From Psychroflexus gondwanensis ACAM 44 (GTDB taxonomy: Bacteria > Bacteroidota > Bacteroidia > Flavobacteriales > Flavobacteriaceae), in the NCBI RefSeq assembly GCF_000355905.1, contig NZ_APLF01000008.1:62001-126000 (forward strand): a stretch of 64,000 bases of DNA, written 5' to 3'. The notes under the pieces were generated by a model that saw nothing but the letters and a program-made list of their open reading frames with translations, did no database searches and was not told the DNA's origin. Position numbers and translations under genes: made by a program. Of this stretch, positions 54,185 through 63,510 are shown piece by piece (position 1 is the stretch's first letter; each line of letters opens with the position of its first letter).

Positions 54185-54901
54185 ATGGATTTAACGGTTC
54201 TTTTAATCCTGGTAATTGGTGTTTTTATGGGGTTCTACGTCCAAACAGTCATTGGTTTTGCAGGGTCTTTAATTGCTTTACCTATTCTGCTATTGGGTAT
54301 GCAATTGCCAGATGCAATTGCATACATTTCAATTTTCTACTTGTTTTCGAGTGCTTTCTTAATTACGAAGGAATGGAAAAATATAAATAAAAAAATAATT
54401 TTTAAACTCGCCATAACTTCAGTAATAGGCGTTATTTTAGGAATCTTGTTGCTTACTTTTTCAAAACCTATATTGCTAAAAAAAGGACTTGGAGTATTTA
54501 TTTTATTATACGTAGCTTATGTTTTATATGGTAAAAAGAAAATAAAGCTAAATAAAGGAGGTGTGATAAGCTTTGGAGTTGTAGCTGGTTTTTTTTCAGG
54601 CGTATTTTCTACAGGAGGCCCTCTCTATGTTATATGTATTGAAAACTCTGTTAAAGATATTAAAGCATTGAGAGCTACTATGATTGGGGTTTTGGGGCTT
54701 GTCACCTTAACTCGAATTCCTGCGCTAGCTGTAAGCGGGATATTAAAATTCAGCCATTTAGAAATGACACTTTTGGTATTCCCCGTCTTTTTATTTGCTC
54801 AATTTTTAGGAAAACGAACTTTTATAAAGATTAATGAAACTGTATTTAAAAAATTATTGATGACACTTTTATGTGTTTCAGGTCTTATTCTTATCGTTTA
54901 A
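54185..54901 (+). CDS. TauE/SafE-family membrane permease
   Basis: 238 residues from ATG 54185 (MDLTVLLILVIGVFMGFYVQ); a longer frame from 54059 would overlap the regulator's start and adds an unlikely N-terminus. About seven to eight membrane helices with the TauE signature GFYVQTVIGFAGSLIALPIL in the first half and GVVAGFFSGVFSTGGPLYVI in the second. It exports or imports sulfonates or other organic anions; the substrate is unknown. It is paired with the Lrp regulator. Confidence 0.9.
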   Translation: MDLTVLLILVIGVFMGFYVQTVIGFAGSLIALPILLLGMQLPDAIAYISIFYLFSSAFLITKEWKNINKKIIFKLAITSVIGVILGILLLTFSKPILLKKGLGVFILLYVAYVLYGKKKIKLNKGGVISFGVVAGFFSGVFSTGGPLYVICIENSVKDIKALRATMIGVLGLVTLTRIPALAVSGILKFSHLEMTLLVFPVFLFAQFLGKRTFIKINETVFKKLLMTLLCVSGLILIV

Positions 54902-54980
54902 AATATAGGCTATGGGTCATTAGTATCAACCATGCAATAAATTAACTCTTAGTGAAAAACTGATTATATTTTACATTTAA

Positions 54981-55200
54981 AGGAAAAATTCAACTCTCCA
55001 GAGGGTTTAATAACAAATCCATTCACTCCCGACTCGACATCACCGGAAGAACCAATAAGCGGTAGAGCTGCTACTGTGAGCTTTAAGTTTTTTTTGGGAT
55101 TGTCCAAACCCGTTAAATACTCCCATGAGGGTAAACATCATAACGAGTAAAGTAGTTTTCAAAGTGTTTTGGTTTAAGTGTTAATTAAATTAACTAAAAA
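54981..55200 (-). pseudogene. 5' fragment of a second small outer-membrane barrel gene
   Basis: About 220 bases match 53266-53545: signal-peptide region (start at about 55159 on the minus strand, MKTTLLVMMFTLMGVF), LTVAALPLIGSSGD, GVNGFVIKPS, plus the upstream untranslated sequence. A base is missing in the T run that encodes KN near 55090 (TTTTTTTTGGGA), and everything after codon ~60 is absent. The remaining bases up to 55499 hold no recognisable feature apart from the promoter of the next gene. Confidence 0.8.
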
Positions 55201-55499
55201 CTATTCCGAGATTATAACTACGTCCGAATTTCCTTTAATTAAAGATTAGAGTAGTCTGTATAAAGGATCTTAAGCCCCTTATAATCAAATACAAGTTAAG
55301 AAAGAACACTTCAGATCGTGAAATCTTTAGGGTTTATCTGCAGGTAAGTATCAACATAGAGCATTTGATAGCTATGTGTAAAAAATCTTAATTATTTTAT
55401 GAATTTATTATTGTGTGATCAAATAATTAGCCTTTAGTTTGTAGAACTTAAACTACAAAAAAGTATTACACCACTTAACCTTATCAAATACCTTATAAC

Positions 55500-58400
55500 A
55501 TGAAAACAAGAACAGTAGCGAGTTTATTATCATTTTTTTGGATGTCTTCACTCTTTAGCTTCTCATCTGGAGATGCCATGATTACGGGAGCAATGACAAG
55601 TGAAAACGAGAGGTATTCAGCTGTAACAGAAGTCGGGGTTTTATTCGAAGAACTAGAGTTGACTGTAAATACAGTTGGAGTGCCAAAGTCTCTCAGCCTA
55701 AGTTCAAGACCTACTAATGAGGTTGAGATTGAAAGTGGAAATATTGTTCCTTTAATCGATGGTGCCAATATCAACATCGACGATTTAGAAGACCTACTTA
55801 TAAGCGGAGATATAACTCTTTTAGCCAGTGGAGATATTATTGTGGAAGATGATTTTTCTCCACAACTTACGTCTACTCGTACTTTAACCTTTAAGTCTGG
55901 TAGAGATCTTGTTTTTCAGAATGATGCTGACATCAATTCTAGTATCTCTTCTTTACATGTTGTACTATGGGCAGATAGTGATGGCGATGAAGCTGGTGGG
56001 GTCTTGTTGGATTCAAACTCATCTATATCGACCAACAATGGCCATCTATGGATCGGTGGTGGGAGTGGACAAGCCACTTGGAATGGCCTTGATGTAGGCG
56101 ATAGCTTCGCTGTTGGCTTAACCGCTTTAGCTTCTGGAGGTCTTCAGCCCTACTCTGGAATACATCTACTTGGAGAGATTTTAAATCTGGGAACAGGAGA
56201 TGTGTATTTGAATGGTAAATCTACCGAAACCAACAATGCAAACGGGATTGGAATTCGTCTGAATGGTATGGATATAACTGCCCATCAAATTTATATGGCT
56301 GGTGTTGGATCAGAAAATGAAAATACAAGTGGAAATACCAACAGAGGCAATTGGGGAGTTGGATTGGAAAACACTTCCATTACAGCAACTGGTGGTTTAA
56401 TAGTCGAAGGGGTCGCTGGTGGCCAAAAATCTGGAGAAAATGGCGGTTACAATTACGGTATTTTCATGGATAATAATTCTTCACTTCGAGGATTAGATCA
56501 AGCTAGCATAACACTTAAAGGAACAGGTGGAGGTAATCCAGAGATTCCAAATAATATAGATAACGACGGCTTGCGAATAAATGGGGGTTCAATTCGTGTA
56601 AACGAAGGCGATATCACTTTCCAGGGAACCTCTGGAGTAAATGTTGCTTCTGCAGATTTCGATCAAAATGGAGGAGTAGTAGAATCTCGAGATCTTTCTC
56701 AGAATTTATCTAATGGAGATATCACAGCAATAGCGAATCAGTTTGATATTTCATCAACGGTGAGGTATGCCTCACTTGGAACTTTAAAAATTCACTCGCG
56801 AGTGTCTACATCAAGTATAGGTGTTGGAGGAGCTTCAGGCCTATTACAACTTCCCAAACAATACTTTACTACTAATTTTGAAGACGGTTTTTCTGAAATC
56901 ATTATTGGATGCCAAACTCAAGCGGGAGCTATAACAGTTGCAGAATCTAATTTTTCAGAAAATTTTACCTTACAGACTAGTGGGCAACTTACTTTTGAAG
57001 GAGATATTACGACTAGTGATGGGAGTGGGTTAACATTCATCAACGATGACTTATCTTTTGCAAGCCCCACAACATTTACAGTTGCTGGCCAATTTAAATA
57101 TCTTCCGTTTACGGAAGATCTAGTCGACGCTATTTTCTTTCCTATGGCTAACCTTAGCATTCAAAGTGATGGTTTGGTTATTGGTAAAAAAGGGGAGAAT
57201 AGAGATGTTCACATTACTCAATCTATGGAAAGTGATAAAACCATAGAGTTATATGGTGGGGACATTATTTTAGATGGTAATTTAGAAACAAAGGGGGCTG
57301 CCAGTCTCATTATTGAAGGGAATGTATTTTTATCTCCAGGAAACTATTTAGCTTCCCAAAATGATTTTACCCATACGGGAGACGTTACATTTAAAAGTGA
57401 TGCTACAGGAGATGCCTATATGGGGAAAGTCTTAGGAACTTATACAGCGAAGGAGGGCAAAGCTAAGGTAGAGAAATATTATGCTGCACGACGTGCCTTT
57501 AGATTGGTAACAAGTCCAGTAGAATCTACTCAAACTATTTGGGAAAGTTATCAAAATGCAGATCTTAATGAAGTGGGTGTTGGGACTCACATTACAGGGT
57601 CTTCCAATGGGCATGATGGGTTTGATCCTACAACTACGGGAAATCCTTCCATGTTTAGTTTCAATAGCAGTACTGCTTGGATGCCTATCCCTAACACAGA
57701 TACGAAAAAGTTGAGTGCGGGTATTCCGTATAGACTCATGATAAGAGGAGATAGAGGTACAGACTTAGCCAATAATGAAGCAGCCCCAAGCGAAACCCGT
57801 TTGATTGTCGAGGGGAATCTTAAAACGGGCAGTTTTAGTCAATCACCAGAAACTTTCTTTAGCGACCCTAAATATTTAAGCTTAGCGGGAAATCCTTATC
57901 AGGCTACAATAGATATTCGAGGCCTATTAGCCGCTTCGACAGATGTGAATACCAATTATCTCCATGTTTGGGATCCCATGATCAATACAAGAGGTGGGTT
58001 TGTAACAGTAGATCTTAGCGATGGAAGTAATGCTCAAGGATCTTCAACTGCTAGTCAATTTATAGGTCCCAGTCAAGCCTTTTTTATTGAATCAAAAACA
58101 AAATCTCCAACCCTCAACTTTTCGGAAGATTTAAAAGTCACAGAGCCCAAAAACAAAACAGATGAGCCCAATCATAAGACAATCCAATCACAGCTAAAAC
58201 TTGAGTTATTGGACGATTCAGCCACACTGATAGATGGTTTTAAAATTAAGTTCGCCGATAATGGGAATAATTCAATCGACTTAGCAGATGCGGAAAAACT
58301 ACTCAACCTAGATGAAAATTTAGCTATCCATAATAATGAGGTTTTGCTCAGCATAGAGTCTAGAGCTTTTCCAATCGACGAAGAGCGCATAGGTTTATTT

Positions 58401-58859
58401 ATGGATAACTGGAGAGCTACGCAGTATAGCTTAAGAATGACATCACAGAAATTGGAACAGGCAGATATTGTGATTATCGATCATTATCTGGATACCGAGA
58501 CACTCTTAAGTGATGGAGATATCTATTCGTTTACTATCGATCCAACTATTGAAGAGTCTATAAATGCTTATAGATTTGAAATTGCCTTTTCAATGGAAAG
58601 TTTATCGGCTTCTGAATTTGACACTGCACAGCTTCAACTTTATCCCAATCCAGTTCAGAATGAATTCAGAATAAATACACCTTGGACTGGTGAGGAGCTA
58701 AGGGTTGAAATCTATAATTTACTAGGGCAGAAAATCGCACATCAGTCTTTCACCAGCGAAACTATCCAGATGGATGCAAGCACTTGGAGTGAAGGAGTCT
58801 ATGTAGTAAAAGTCAAAAAAGGCAAAGAGGTCTTCACGACCAAAATGATAAAACAATAA
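55500..58859 (+). CDS. Large T9SS-secreted adhesin-like protein
   Basis: 1119 residues with an N-terminal signal sequence (MKTRTVASLLSFFWMSSLFS). The body (about 60-600) is a run of beta-helix repeats of the filamentous-haemagglutinin kind (DITLLASGDIIVEDDFS, TLTFKSGRDLVFQNDADI, NNGHLWIGGGSGQATWNGL). A second region (about 640-1030; KVEKYYAARRAFRLVTSP, GPSQAFFIES) is common in flavobacterial surface proteins. The C-terminal T9SS type A domain (about 1045-1119; LQLYPNPVQNEFRI to TKMIKQ) is complete. Probably adhesion or matrix; function inferred. Confidence 0.88.
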   Translation: MKTRTVASLLSFFWMSSLFSFSSGDAMITGAMTSENERYSAVTEVGVLFEELELTVNTVGVPKSLSLSSRPTNEVEIESGNIVPLIDGANINIDDLEDLLISGDITLLASGDIIVEDDFSPQLTSTRTLTFKSGRDLVFQNDADINSSISSLHVVLWADSDGDEAGGVLLDSNSSISTNNGHLWIGGGSGQATWNGLDVGDSFAVGLTALASGGLQPYSGIHLLGEILNLGTGDVYLNGKSTETNNANGIGIRLNGMDITAHQIYMAGVGSENENTSGNTNRGNWGVGLENTSITATGGLIVEGVAGGQKSGENGGYNYGIFMDNNSSLRGLDQASITLKGTGGGNPEIPNNIDNDGLRINGGSIRVNEGDITFQGTSGVNVASADFDQNGGVVESRDLSQNLSNGDITAIANQFDISSTVRYASLGTLKIHSRVSTSSIGVGGASGLLQLPKQYFTTNFEDGFSEIIIGCQTQAGAITVAESNFSENFTLQTSGQLTFEGDITTSDGSGLTFINDDLSFASPTTFTVAGQFKYLPFTEDLVDAIFFPMANLSIQSDGLVIGKKGENRDVHITQSMESDKTIELYGGDIILDGNLETKGAASLIIEGNVFLSPGNYLASQNDFTHTGDVTFKSDATGDAYMGKVLGTYTAKEGKAKVEKYYAARRAFRLVTSPVESTQTIWESYQNADLNEVGVGTHITGSSNGHDGFDPTTTGNPSMFSFNSSTAWMPIPNTDTKKLSAGIPYRLMIRGDRGTDLANNEAAPSETRLIVEGNLKTGSFSQSPETFFSDPKYLSLAGNPYQATIDIRGLLAASTDVNTNYLHVWDPMINTRGGFVTVDLSDGSNAQGSSTASQFIGPSQAFFIESKTKSPTLNFSEDLKVTEPKNKTDEPNHKTIQSQLKLELLDDSATLIDGFKIKFADNGNNSIDLADAEKLLNLDENLAIHNNEVLLSIESRAFPIDEERIGLFMDNWRATQYSLRMTSQKLEQADIVIIDHYLDTETLLSDGDIYSFTIDPTIEESINAYRFEIAFSMESLSASEFDTAQLQLYPNPVQNEFRINTPWTGEELRVEIYNLLGQKIAHQSFTSETIQMDASTWSEGVYVVKVKKGKEVFTTKMIKQ

Positions 58860-59006
58860 GGTTTAATCCTACTGATTTAGTTTAGTTTATTTTTTTTGTT
58901 CAAAGCAAAACTACTGGTGAATAGCCAGAAGTTTTGTGATTTTATAGAGTAGGGATTAAACTTTTTCATTCAACTTATAAGACATCTCACGCCTTATTGA
59001 AAAAGA

Positions 59007-59141
59007 AAGCCTTACACTTTCGTGTAAGGCTTTTGATGGTCGGGTTTTAGTGTATCGCTATGTTAGGACGTGACATTTTAAACATAAAAAAAAGCCACTT
59101 AGTAAACTAAGTGACTTTTCAAGTCGGGGTGGCAGGATTAC
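59007..59141 (-). repeat. Terminator/tRNA-tail repeat, unit 1
   Basis: Two hairpins, each followed (reading plus) by a TCGGG-type tRNA 3'-end remnant: T1 stem AAGCCTTACAC / GTGTAAGGCTT (59007-59032) then GATGGTCGGG; T2 CACTTAGT / ACTAAGTG (59096-59113, A and T runs outside) then CAAGTCGGGGTGGCAGGATT. On the minus strand these are tRNA 3' ends followed by their terminators. A third hairpin AAAAGCCT / AGGCTTTT lies at 59185-59220. Confidence 0.65.
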
Positions 59142-59269
59142 CTCCCAAAAGTCGGTGATCCTGAAAATGGGGTTGTTGCTCATTAAAAGCCTAAACGTTT
59201 ATAGCGTTTATAAGGCTTTTTTGTGTTCTCTTCGTTTTTGAAGCAAGCTTTAACCTCTAGAAAACAAAA

Positions 59270-59418
59270 AAGCCTTACACTTTCGTGTAAGGCTTTTGAT
59301 GGTCGGGGTGGCAGCTCCGAAGCATCGGAGGAACCTTTGACCTCTTATTTTGAGAAATTTAAACAAAAAAAAAGCCACTTAGTAAACTAAGTGACTTTTC
59401 AAGTCGGGGTGGCAGGAT
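59270..59418 (-). repeat. Terminator/tRNA-tail repeat, unit 2
   Basis: Same order as unit 1: T1 hairpin (59270-59295) then GATGGTCGGGGTGGCAG; T2 hairpin (59371-59399) then AAGTCGGGGTGGCAGGATT, which here continues into the real tRNA-Pro 3' half. The alternation shows a local duplication of this tail region. Confidence 0.65.
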
Positions 59419-59452
59419 TCGAACCTGCGACCTCCTGCTCCCAAAGCAGGAC
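59404..59452 (-). tRNA. tRNA-Pro(TGG), 3' half only; element attachment site
   Basis: Read on the minus strand: anticodon stem-loop CCTGC-TTTGGGA-GCAGG with anticodon TGG, variable region, T arm with GGTTCGAATCC, and acceptor CCACCCCGA. The D arm and 5' acceptor strand are absent: after the anticodon stem the sequence changes to unrelated AT-rich DNA leading to the integrase gene. This is the expected product of an integrase using the tRNA 3' end as attB; the rebuilt whole tRNA should be at the far end of the element, to the right. Confidence 0.8.
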
Positions 59453-59646
59453 GGATATGGTTTTCTTATTCCTTCTTACTATCTGTTTATTCCCTATACA
59501 TCACATTTAGAGGTATTTATAGTTTATTTGAAACTATCTGTTATTCATCATTTTCCTTTCCTATTCACAAATTATTCACAAATAATATTTTTTGAACTCT
59601 TCACTAAACTTTTAAAAAAAAGCTCCTACAACATAAAATAATAGAT

Positions 59647-60939
59647 ATGGAAAATACAGATTCGATTACACTTAGTTTAGAACTTAACAAAAATCATAAA
59701 AATAAGCGAGGACAACACAGCGTTCGACTTTTCGTTTTTAATTCAATTACAAAAGATAAATGCTATATTAAAACACCCTTCAAACTTTTAAAAGCCGACT
59801 TTGAAGGAGCGTGGCTTAAAAAAAATTCTAAGGCAAAGTTTCGAAATCTTAGAATGGAAATGCTAAAATTCCTAGATAGTGTAGATTCATGTATCTTAGA
59901 ATTGGGCAGGTTTGATAAAGATGAATTTAAAAGTGTTTTCTATGGAAATGGCCCCCAAAAAAAAGACTTAAAATATTATTACGATAAGAAGATTACTGAT
60001 TTTACTGAAAGTGGTGGACTTGGTACAGCTGACCAGTATCAGTGTTCCTATAAATTCATAAAGAAATACAACAATGATAAAGTCCCTGAGTTTAATCAAA
60101 TTACTCCAAAATGGTTGATTAAATTTGACAAGCATTGCACCGATAAAGGTTTACTTACAACTAGCTCGATAGGCATGTATCTAAGGTGTTTAAAGTCTAT
60201 TTTTAACCTAGCTATTCACGAAGGGGCCGTCTCAAATGATAAGTATCCATTTGGAAAATTCGGTTACATTATACCAAAAGGTGAAAATATTAAAAAGGCA
60301 TTGATAAAAGAACAGGTTCAAAAATTATACGAGTCAAAATCTGCAACTCCATATCAAAAAATGTCGAAAGACTTTTGGTTTTTTTCTTACCTCAGCTATG
60401 GACTTAATCTTAAAGACATTCTCATGATTAAAAATAAGGATTTAGAAGAAGGGTTTTTTTATTTTGAGAGAAAGAAAACACTTCATACTGTTAAAACTAG
60501 AATTCCCATAAAAGTATATCTCACAGATTTCACTAAAGAAGTTATAAGACAATACGGTGACTACAATCCAGATAAACCACAAGATTACGTTTTCGATATT
60601 CTGAACATAGATATGAATGATATGGAAAAACGCAAAAGGAAAAAAAATTTTAATAGAAAAATTAATCAGCATTTTTTAAAGTTTGCTAATTCAATAGGTA
60701 TCCAAGAAAATGTTTCTTTTTCTTGGGCAAGACATTCTTTTGCTACAATTGCTATACTTTCAGGTGTAAGGTTTGAAGTAGTAAGTAAACGACTAACACA
60801 CACTTCAGTGGAAACAACTATGCTATATTTTAAAGGATTTGAGGAGGAAACGTTTCAAGAGATAAATGACAAGATTTTAGATTTTTCGAAAAAAACTGAT
60901 GCTAATGATTCAAGTAATTTAACAAAACATCTTTTATAG
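59647..60939 (+). CDS. Tyrosine recombinase (integrase) of the inserted element
   Basis: 430 residues, usual length for Bacteroidota phage/element integrases. An N-terminal arm-binding part, a SAM-like core-binding domain (about 110-200) and a catalytic domain (about 215-410) are present. Visible active-site segments are the KTRIPI lysine region, SWARHSFAT (Arg-His box; the usual first His position is Trp) and the nucleophile Tyr in HTSVETTMLYFKG. The first catalytic Arg region reads SYGLNLKDIL, without an obvious Arg, as in several related integrases. It adjoins the tRNA-Pro half-site and so is the likely recombinase for this insertion. Confidence 0.92.
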   Translation: MENTDSITLSLELNKNHKNKRGQHSVRLFVFNSITKDKCYIKTPFKLLKADFEGAWLKKNSKAKFRNLRMEMLKFLDSVDSCILELGRFDKDEFKSVFYGNGPQKKDLKYYYDKKITDFTESGGLGTADQYQCSYKFIKKYNNDKVPEFNQITPKWLIKFDKHCTDKGLLTTSSIGMYLRCLKSIFNLAIHEGAVSNDKYPFGKFGYIIPKGENIKKALIKEQVQKLYESKSATPYQKMSKDFWFFSYLSYGLNLKDILMIKNKDLEEGFFYFERKKTLHTVKTRIPIKVYLTDFTKEVIRQYGDYNPDKPQDYVFDILNIDMNDMEKRKRKKNFNRKINQHFLKFANSIGIQENVSFSWARHSFATIAILSGVRFEVVSKRLTHTSVETTMLYFKGFEEETFQEINDKILDFSKKTDANDSSNLTKHLL

Positions 60940-61018
60940 AAGATATTAAATGTGTAATTTTTTTTGAAAACTACTAAACTTTTTCATGAATGTCCATATA
61001 AGTATTAAATAGAATGAC

Positions 61019-61303
61019 ATGGAAAATATAAGTTTTGATGAGTTACCATCCAAAATTGGTGAAATATTGGAATATGTAAAAAGCTTAGAGGAAAAGATAG
61101 ATAATCTTGAAATAAATGGAAAAAGTAAATTAAAGTACACGCTCAGTGAAGCAGCAGACTTTTTAAACTTGAAGCAAAAAACCCTTTATAATTTAATACA
61201 CAACAATGAAATCGCATATTGTAAGCCTTCTAAAAAAATATATTTTTTACATGAAGACCTAATGGCTTATCTCAAAAATTCAAGGTGTCAGAGCAGATAT
61301 TAA
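61019..61303 (+). CDS. Excisionase-type helix-turn-helix protein
   Basis: 94 residues: a coiled-coil N-terminus (about 8-35; IGEILEYVKSLEEKIDNLEI) then a MerR-like winged HTH (about 42-92; YTLSEAADFLNLKQKTLYNL, ending with a wing KPSKKIYFLHEDLMAYL). Proteins of this kind next to integrases act as recombination directionality factors or element regulators. It is encoded 80 bases downstream of the integrase on the same strand. Confidence 0.85.
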   Translation: MENISFDELPSKIGEILEYVKSLEEKIDNLEINGKSKLKYTLSEAADFLNLKQKTLYNLIHNNEIAYCKPSKKIYFLHEDLMAYLKNSRCQSRY

Positions 61304-61507
61304 AATTAGAAATTATGTTGGGTTGTAGTTTTGTATTTCTAATAAAAAAAGTCGGTGCCTATTGCCCTTTCATAACGAATTTGATTACAAATTAGCCTAA
61401 ATTACTTTAGGCTTTACCGCCTATAAAATATAATGCCTTTACAAAATCAGACCAGTATTTAAGTTGAAAATTTATTAACTTTAAAAACAGTCAAAAATAA
61501 TTCACTA

Positions 61508-62038
61508 ATGCCTGAAAATAGTAAACCACTAAAAAAGAGGATAGAATATCGTGGTAAGATTCTCCGTGTTTCTAGAACAGGAGGGGTTTCAGCTACTAAA
61601 ACATTATCAAGAGATGGTTATGGAGCTACCATAAATACTAATCATGGTGTCAGGCTTCATAAAAAACTGTTTAGAGGAGCTAGAATGGGACTTCAACGCG
61701 GGAACTTTCAATTTATAGGTCGATATGAAAGTGGTCCTTTCAACTTTAATGTTTCAAAAAGTGGTGTGAGTACTTCCATAAAAAATAAAAGAGGCTCTTA
61801 TAATCTATTTAAACCCAATTACTCGAGTTTTAAATTAGCAGGTGTACAGTTAAGAGGTAAAAATGCAGCTACGCTTCAATTAATCTTTTTAGCCTTAAGT
61901 CTTTTCGTGAATATTTTTAAATTTTTATGGCGTATTTCGATGGCTGTATTGTGGTTTATGTTCTTAGCTATAAAATGGCTTGTAGATTTTTTAATTGGAT
62001 TTTACAGAGGGTACACCTCTAATAATCCCACGCCCTAA
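61508..62038 (+). CDS. DUF4236-like membrane protein
   Basis: 176 residues. The centre has the DUF4236-type segment GPFNFNVSKSGVSTSIKNKR (about 78-97), partly duplicated by ILRVSRTGGVSATKTLSRDG at 18-37. The C-terminal 50 residues are strongly hydrophobic (about 125-165), giving one or two membrane helices. Function unknown. It is accessory cargo of the integrated element; no partner gene is adjacent. Confidence 0.75.
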   Translation: MPENSKPLKKRIEYRGKILRVSRTGGVSATKTLSRDGYGATINTNHGVRLHKKLFRGARMGLQRGNFQFIGRYESGPFNFNVSKSGVSTSIKNKRGSYNLFKPNYSSFKLAGVQLRGKNAATLQLIFLALSLFVNIFKFLWRISMAVLWFMFLAIKWLVDFLIGFYRGYTSNNPTP

Positions 62039-62044
62039 AATTTG

Positions 62045-62440
62045 TTTTATGTAGAAAAAGTAGAACCTACTTGACTACCCTCGAAGGCAGGGAAGGTGTA
62101 ATTACCAGGGGAGATCCATATAAACACGGGATGGTATAATAGAGAAGTCTGCTGAGGTCATAGTACCTACAGGAAACGAGTTTTATAAAACTGGACAGGT
62201 CTCACAAGTAGGGGAGGACGGAACGTGATCCTTCCAGAAATTAGGATGGGAGCAATAGTTTTTGCTATTGGGTGACCGATTCCCTAGAAAACAGGTAGCT
62301 TGTTCAAAAAGTATGGAATCGTTTCAATTGGTGTAAAGAGCGATTGAAAAGATGGATTGCGAACCGCCGTATACGAGACCTGTATTTACGATGGTGTGAG
62401 AAGCGAAGTGACGACTTTTAAGTCGTCACCCGTCTACTCG
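62045..62440 (+). mobile_element. Group II intron deletion derivative
   Basis: The left part matches intron RNA before the reverse-transcriptase ORF (GGGGAGATCC, AAGTCTGCTGAGGTCATAGT, GGAAACGAG), then there is a jump to the 3' end: a maturase-like tail and a 34-base domain V at 62361-62394 (GAACCGCCGTATACGAGACC...), then GTGTGAGAAG and a 3' end TCTACTCGAT. Almost the whole protein-coding part is deleted. It differs in sequence class from the remnant at 46361. Confidence 0.8.
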
Positions 62441-62582
62441 ATTGGCAACAGTTATTTTTTATTTTGTCCAAGGTTCTTTATTAGTAACATCCGTTATTTC
62501 TTTTCCATCGTAAAGGCTTATTCCTTATAACCCTGTAGATAGATTCATATTTATGTTAAGTATTTACATTATTTTTTCTAAT

Positions 62583-62722
62583 TATTGCCAACGTTTTGCA
62601 GCTACAAGAAGTTGGCGATTTCGAAGCACTAAACTGTCTGCTACCACAAAACTTGATACGAAGCATAAAGCCTCATTTAAGCACTGAACCGCCAATTTCT
62701 TGTAGGTGCTGTTATATGCTGC
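62583..62722 (-). other. attC-like recombination site (integron-cassette type)
   Basis: Long imperfect palindrome: CAGCTACAAGAAGTTGGCG (62599-62617) and CGCCAATTTCTTGTAGGTGC (62690-62709), separated by 72 bases. The outer ends are GCATATAAC and AACGTTGGCA when read on the minus strand, resembling R'' and R' boxes around a G^TT core. It directly follows the 3' end of the minus-strand methyltransferase gene, where a cassette attC belongs. The boxes fit the classical GTTRRRY only partly. Confidence 0.55.
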
Positions 62723-62744
62723 CCCTTCTTTTATTCGTGTCCTG

Positions 62745-63374
62745 TTAAGACGTCTTTAATTTTCTAAAACTGCAAAATATAAAGTTCTGAATAGTGTCGA
62801 GCGGTGTCTTGTGGTCAACCGTTATACATTTAATTTTTTCAAAAAATCTTGTCAGTCGGTCGGTCATTGTTGTTTCGGAATATTGTTTTATTTCAATTCC
62901 GCTGCATTTTTTTGGTCCTTGTTCAGAGAATGTCCCGATAACTAAAACACCTGTCTGCTGAATACTTTTCTGCACTGTGTCGAGGTAGTTTTCAATTTCT
63001 TGCTCTTGTGTCAAAAAGTGAAATGCTGCTCTGTCGTGCCAAAAGTCGTATTTTTCTGTCGGTCTAAAAGTTGCTGCGTCTGCAACTATCCATTTTATTT
63101 TATCTGCTCGGTCGCCAAGTCGTTGCTTTGCTTTGTCAAGTGCTGTCGCTGAAATGTCGAGAACGGTAATGTCTTGATAACCCAAGTCGAGCAAGTTGTC
63201 AACTAAAAAACTGTCGCCACCTCCAATGTCAATTATTTTTGCAGTGGTCGGAATATTGAACTGTTTTAAGAAAATTAAAGACGTCTCTGGTGTCGGTTGA
63301 AACCAACTTACATCTTTAAGTTCTTTTGTCTGGTAGATTGTCTCCCAGTGTTTTTTTCTGTCGAAATTTTCCAT
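62745..63374 (-). CDS. SAM-dependent class I methyltransferase, cassette-like
   Basis: 209 residues. N-terminal RKKHWETIYQTKELKDVSWF, SAM motif I IIDIGGGDSFLVDNLL (about 44-59), acidic motif ITVLDISATALDKAK, and WIVADAATF. It resembles small thiopurine/tellurite-type methyltransferases; the substrate is unknown. The DNA is unusually rich in TGTC/GTCG words compared with its neighbours, suggesting foreign origin. It is bounded by an attC-like site downstream and an ACGTTATACGC half-site just upstream of its start (63414-63429), the layout of an integron gene cassette. Confidence 0.8.
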   Translation of the reverse strand: MENFDRKKHWETIYQTKELKDVSWFQPTPETSLIFLKQFNIPTTAKIIDIGGGDSFLVDNLLDLGYQDITVLDISATALDKAKQRLGDRADKIKWIVADAATFRPTEKYDFWHDRAAFHFLTQEQEIENYLDTVQKSIQQTGVLVIGTFSEQGPKKCSGIEIKQYSETTMTDRLTRFFEKIKCITVDHKTPLDTIQNFIFCSFRKLKTS

Positions 63375-63429
63375 TTTATTTCTGTCTGTTTATTTATGGT
63401 CTGTCGTCAAACAGGGTTGCGTATAACGT

Positions 63430-63510
63430 GATGTGGTCGAGTAGACCAAGGGATTTCACCCCAAGCCTCTCACAGAACCGTGCTTGAAAGTCTCCCCTCA
63501 CAAAGCTCTT
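63430..63510 (-). mobile_element. Group II intron 3' tail (domain V)
   Basis: On the minus strand a 34-base domain V (63475-63508; GAGCTTTGTGAGGGGAGACT, closing with CGGTTC) is followed by TGTGAGAGGCTTGGGGTGAA and the 3' end CTACTCGACC. The tail abuts the ACGTTATAC core-like sequence upstream of the methyltransferase gene. Upstream intron parts are missing or unrecognisable. Confidence 0.75.

Noticed and set aside
59007..59460. CRISPR array
   Set aside because: Repeats are two kinds of hairpin terminators with tRNA tails, not regularly spaced identical repeats; no cas genes are present.
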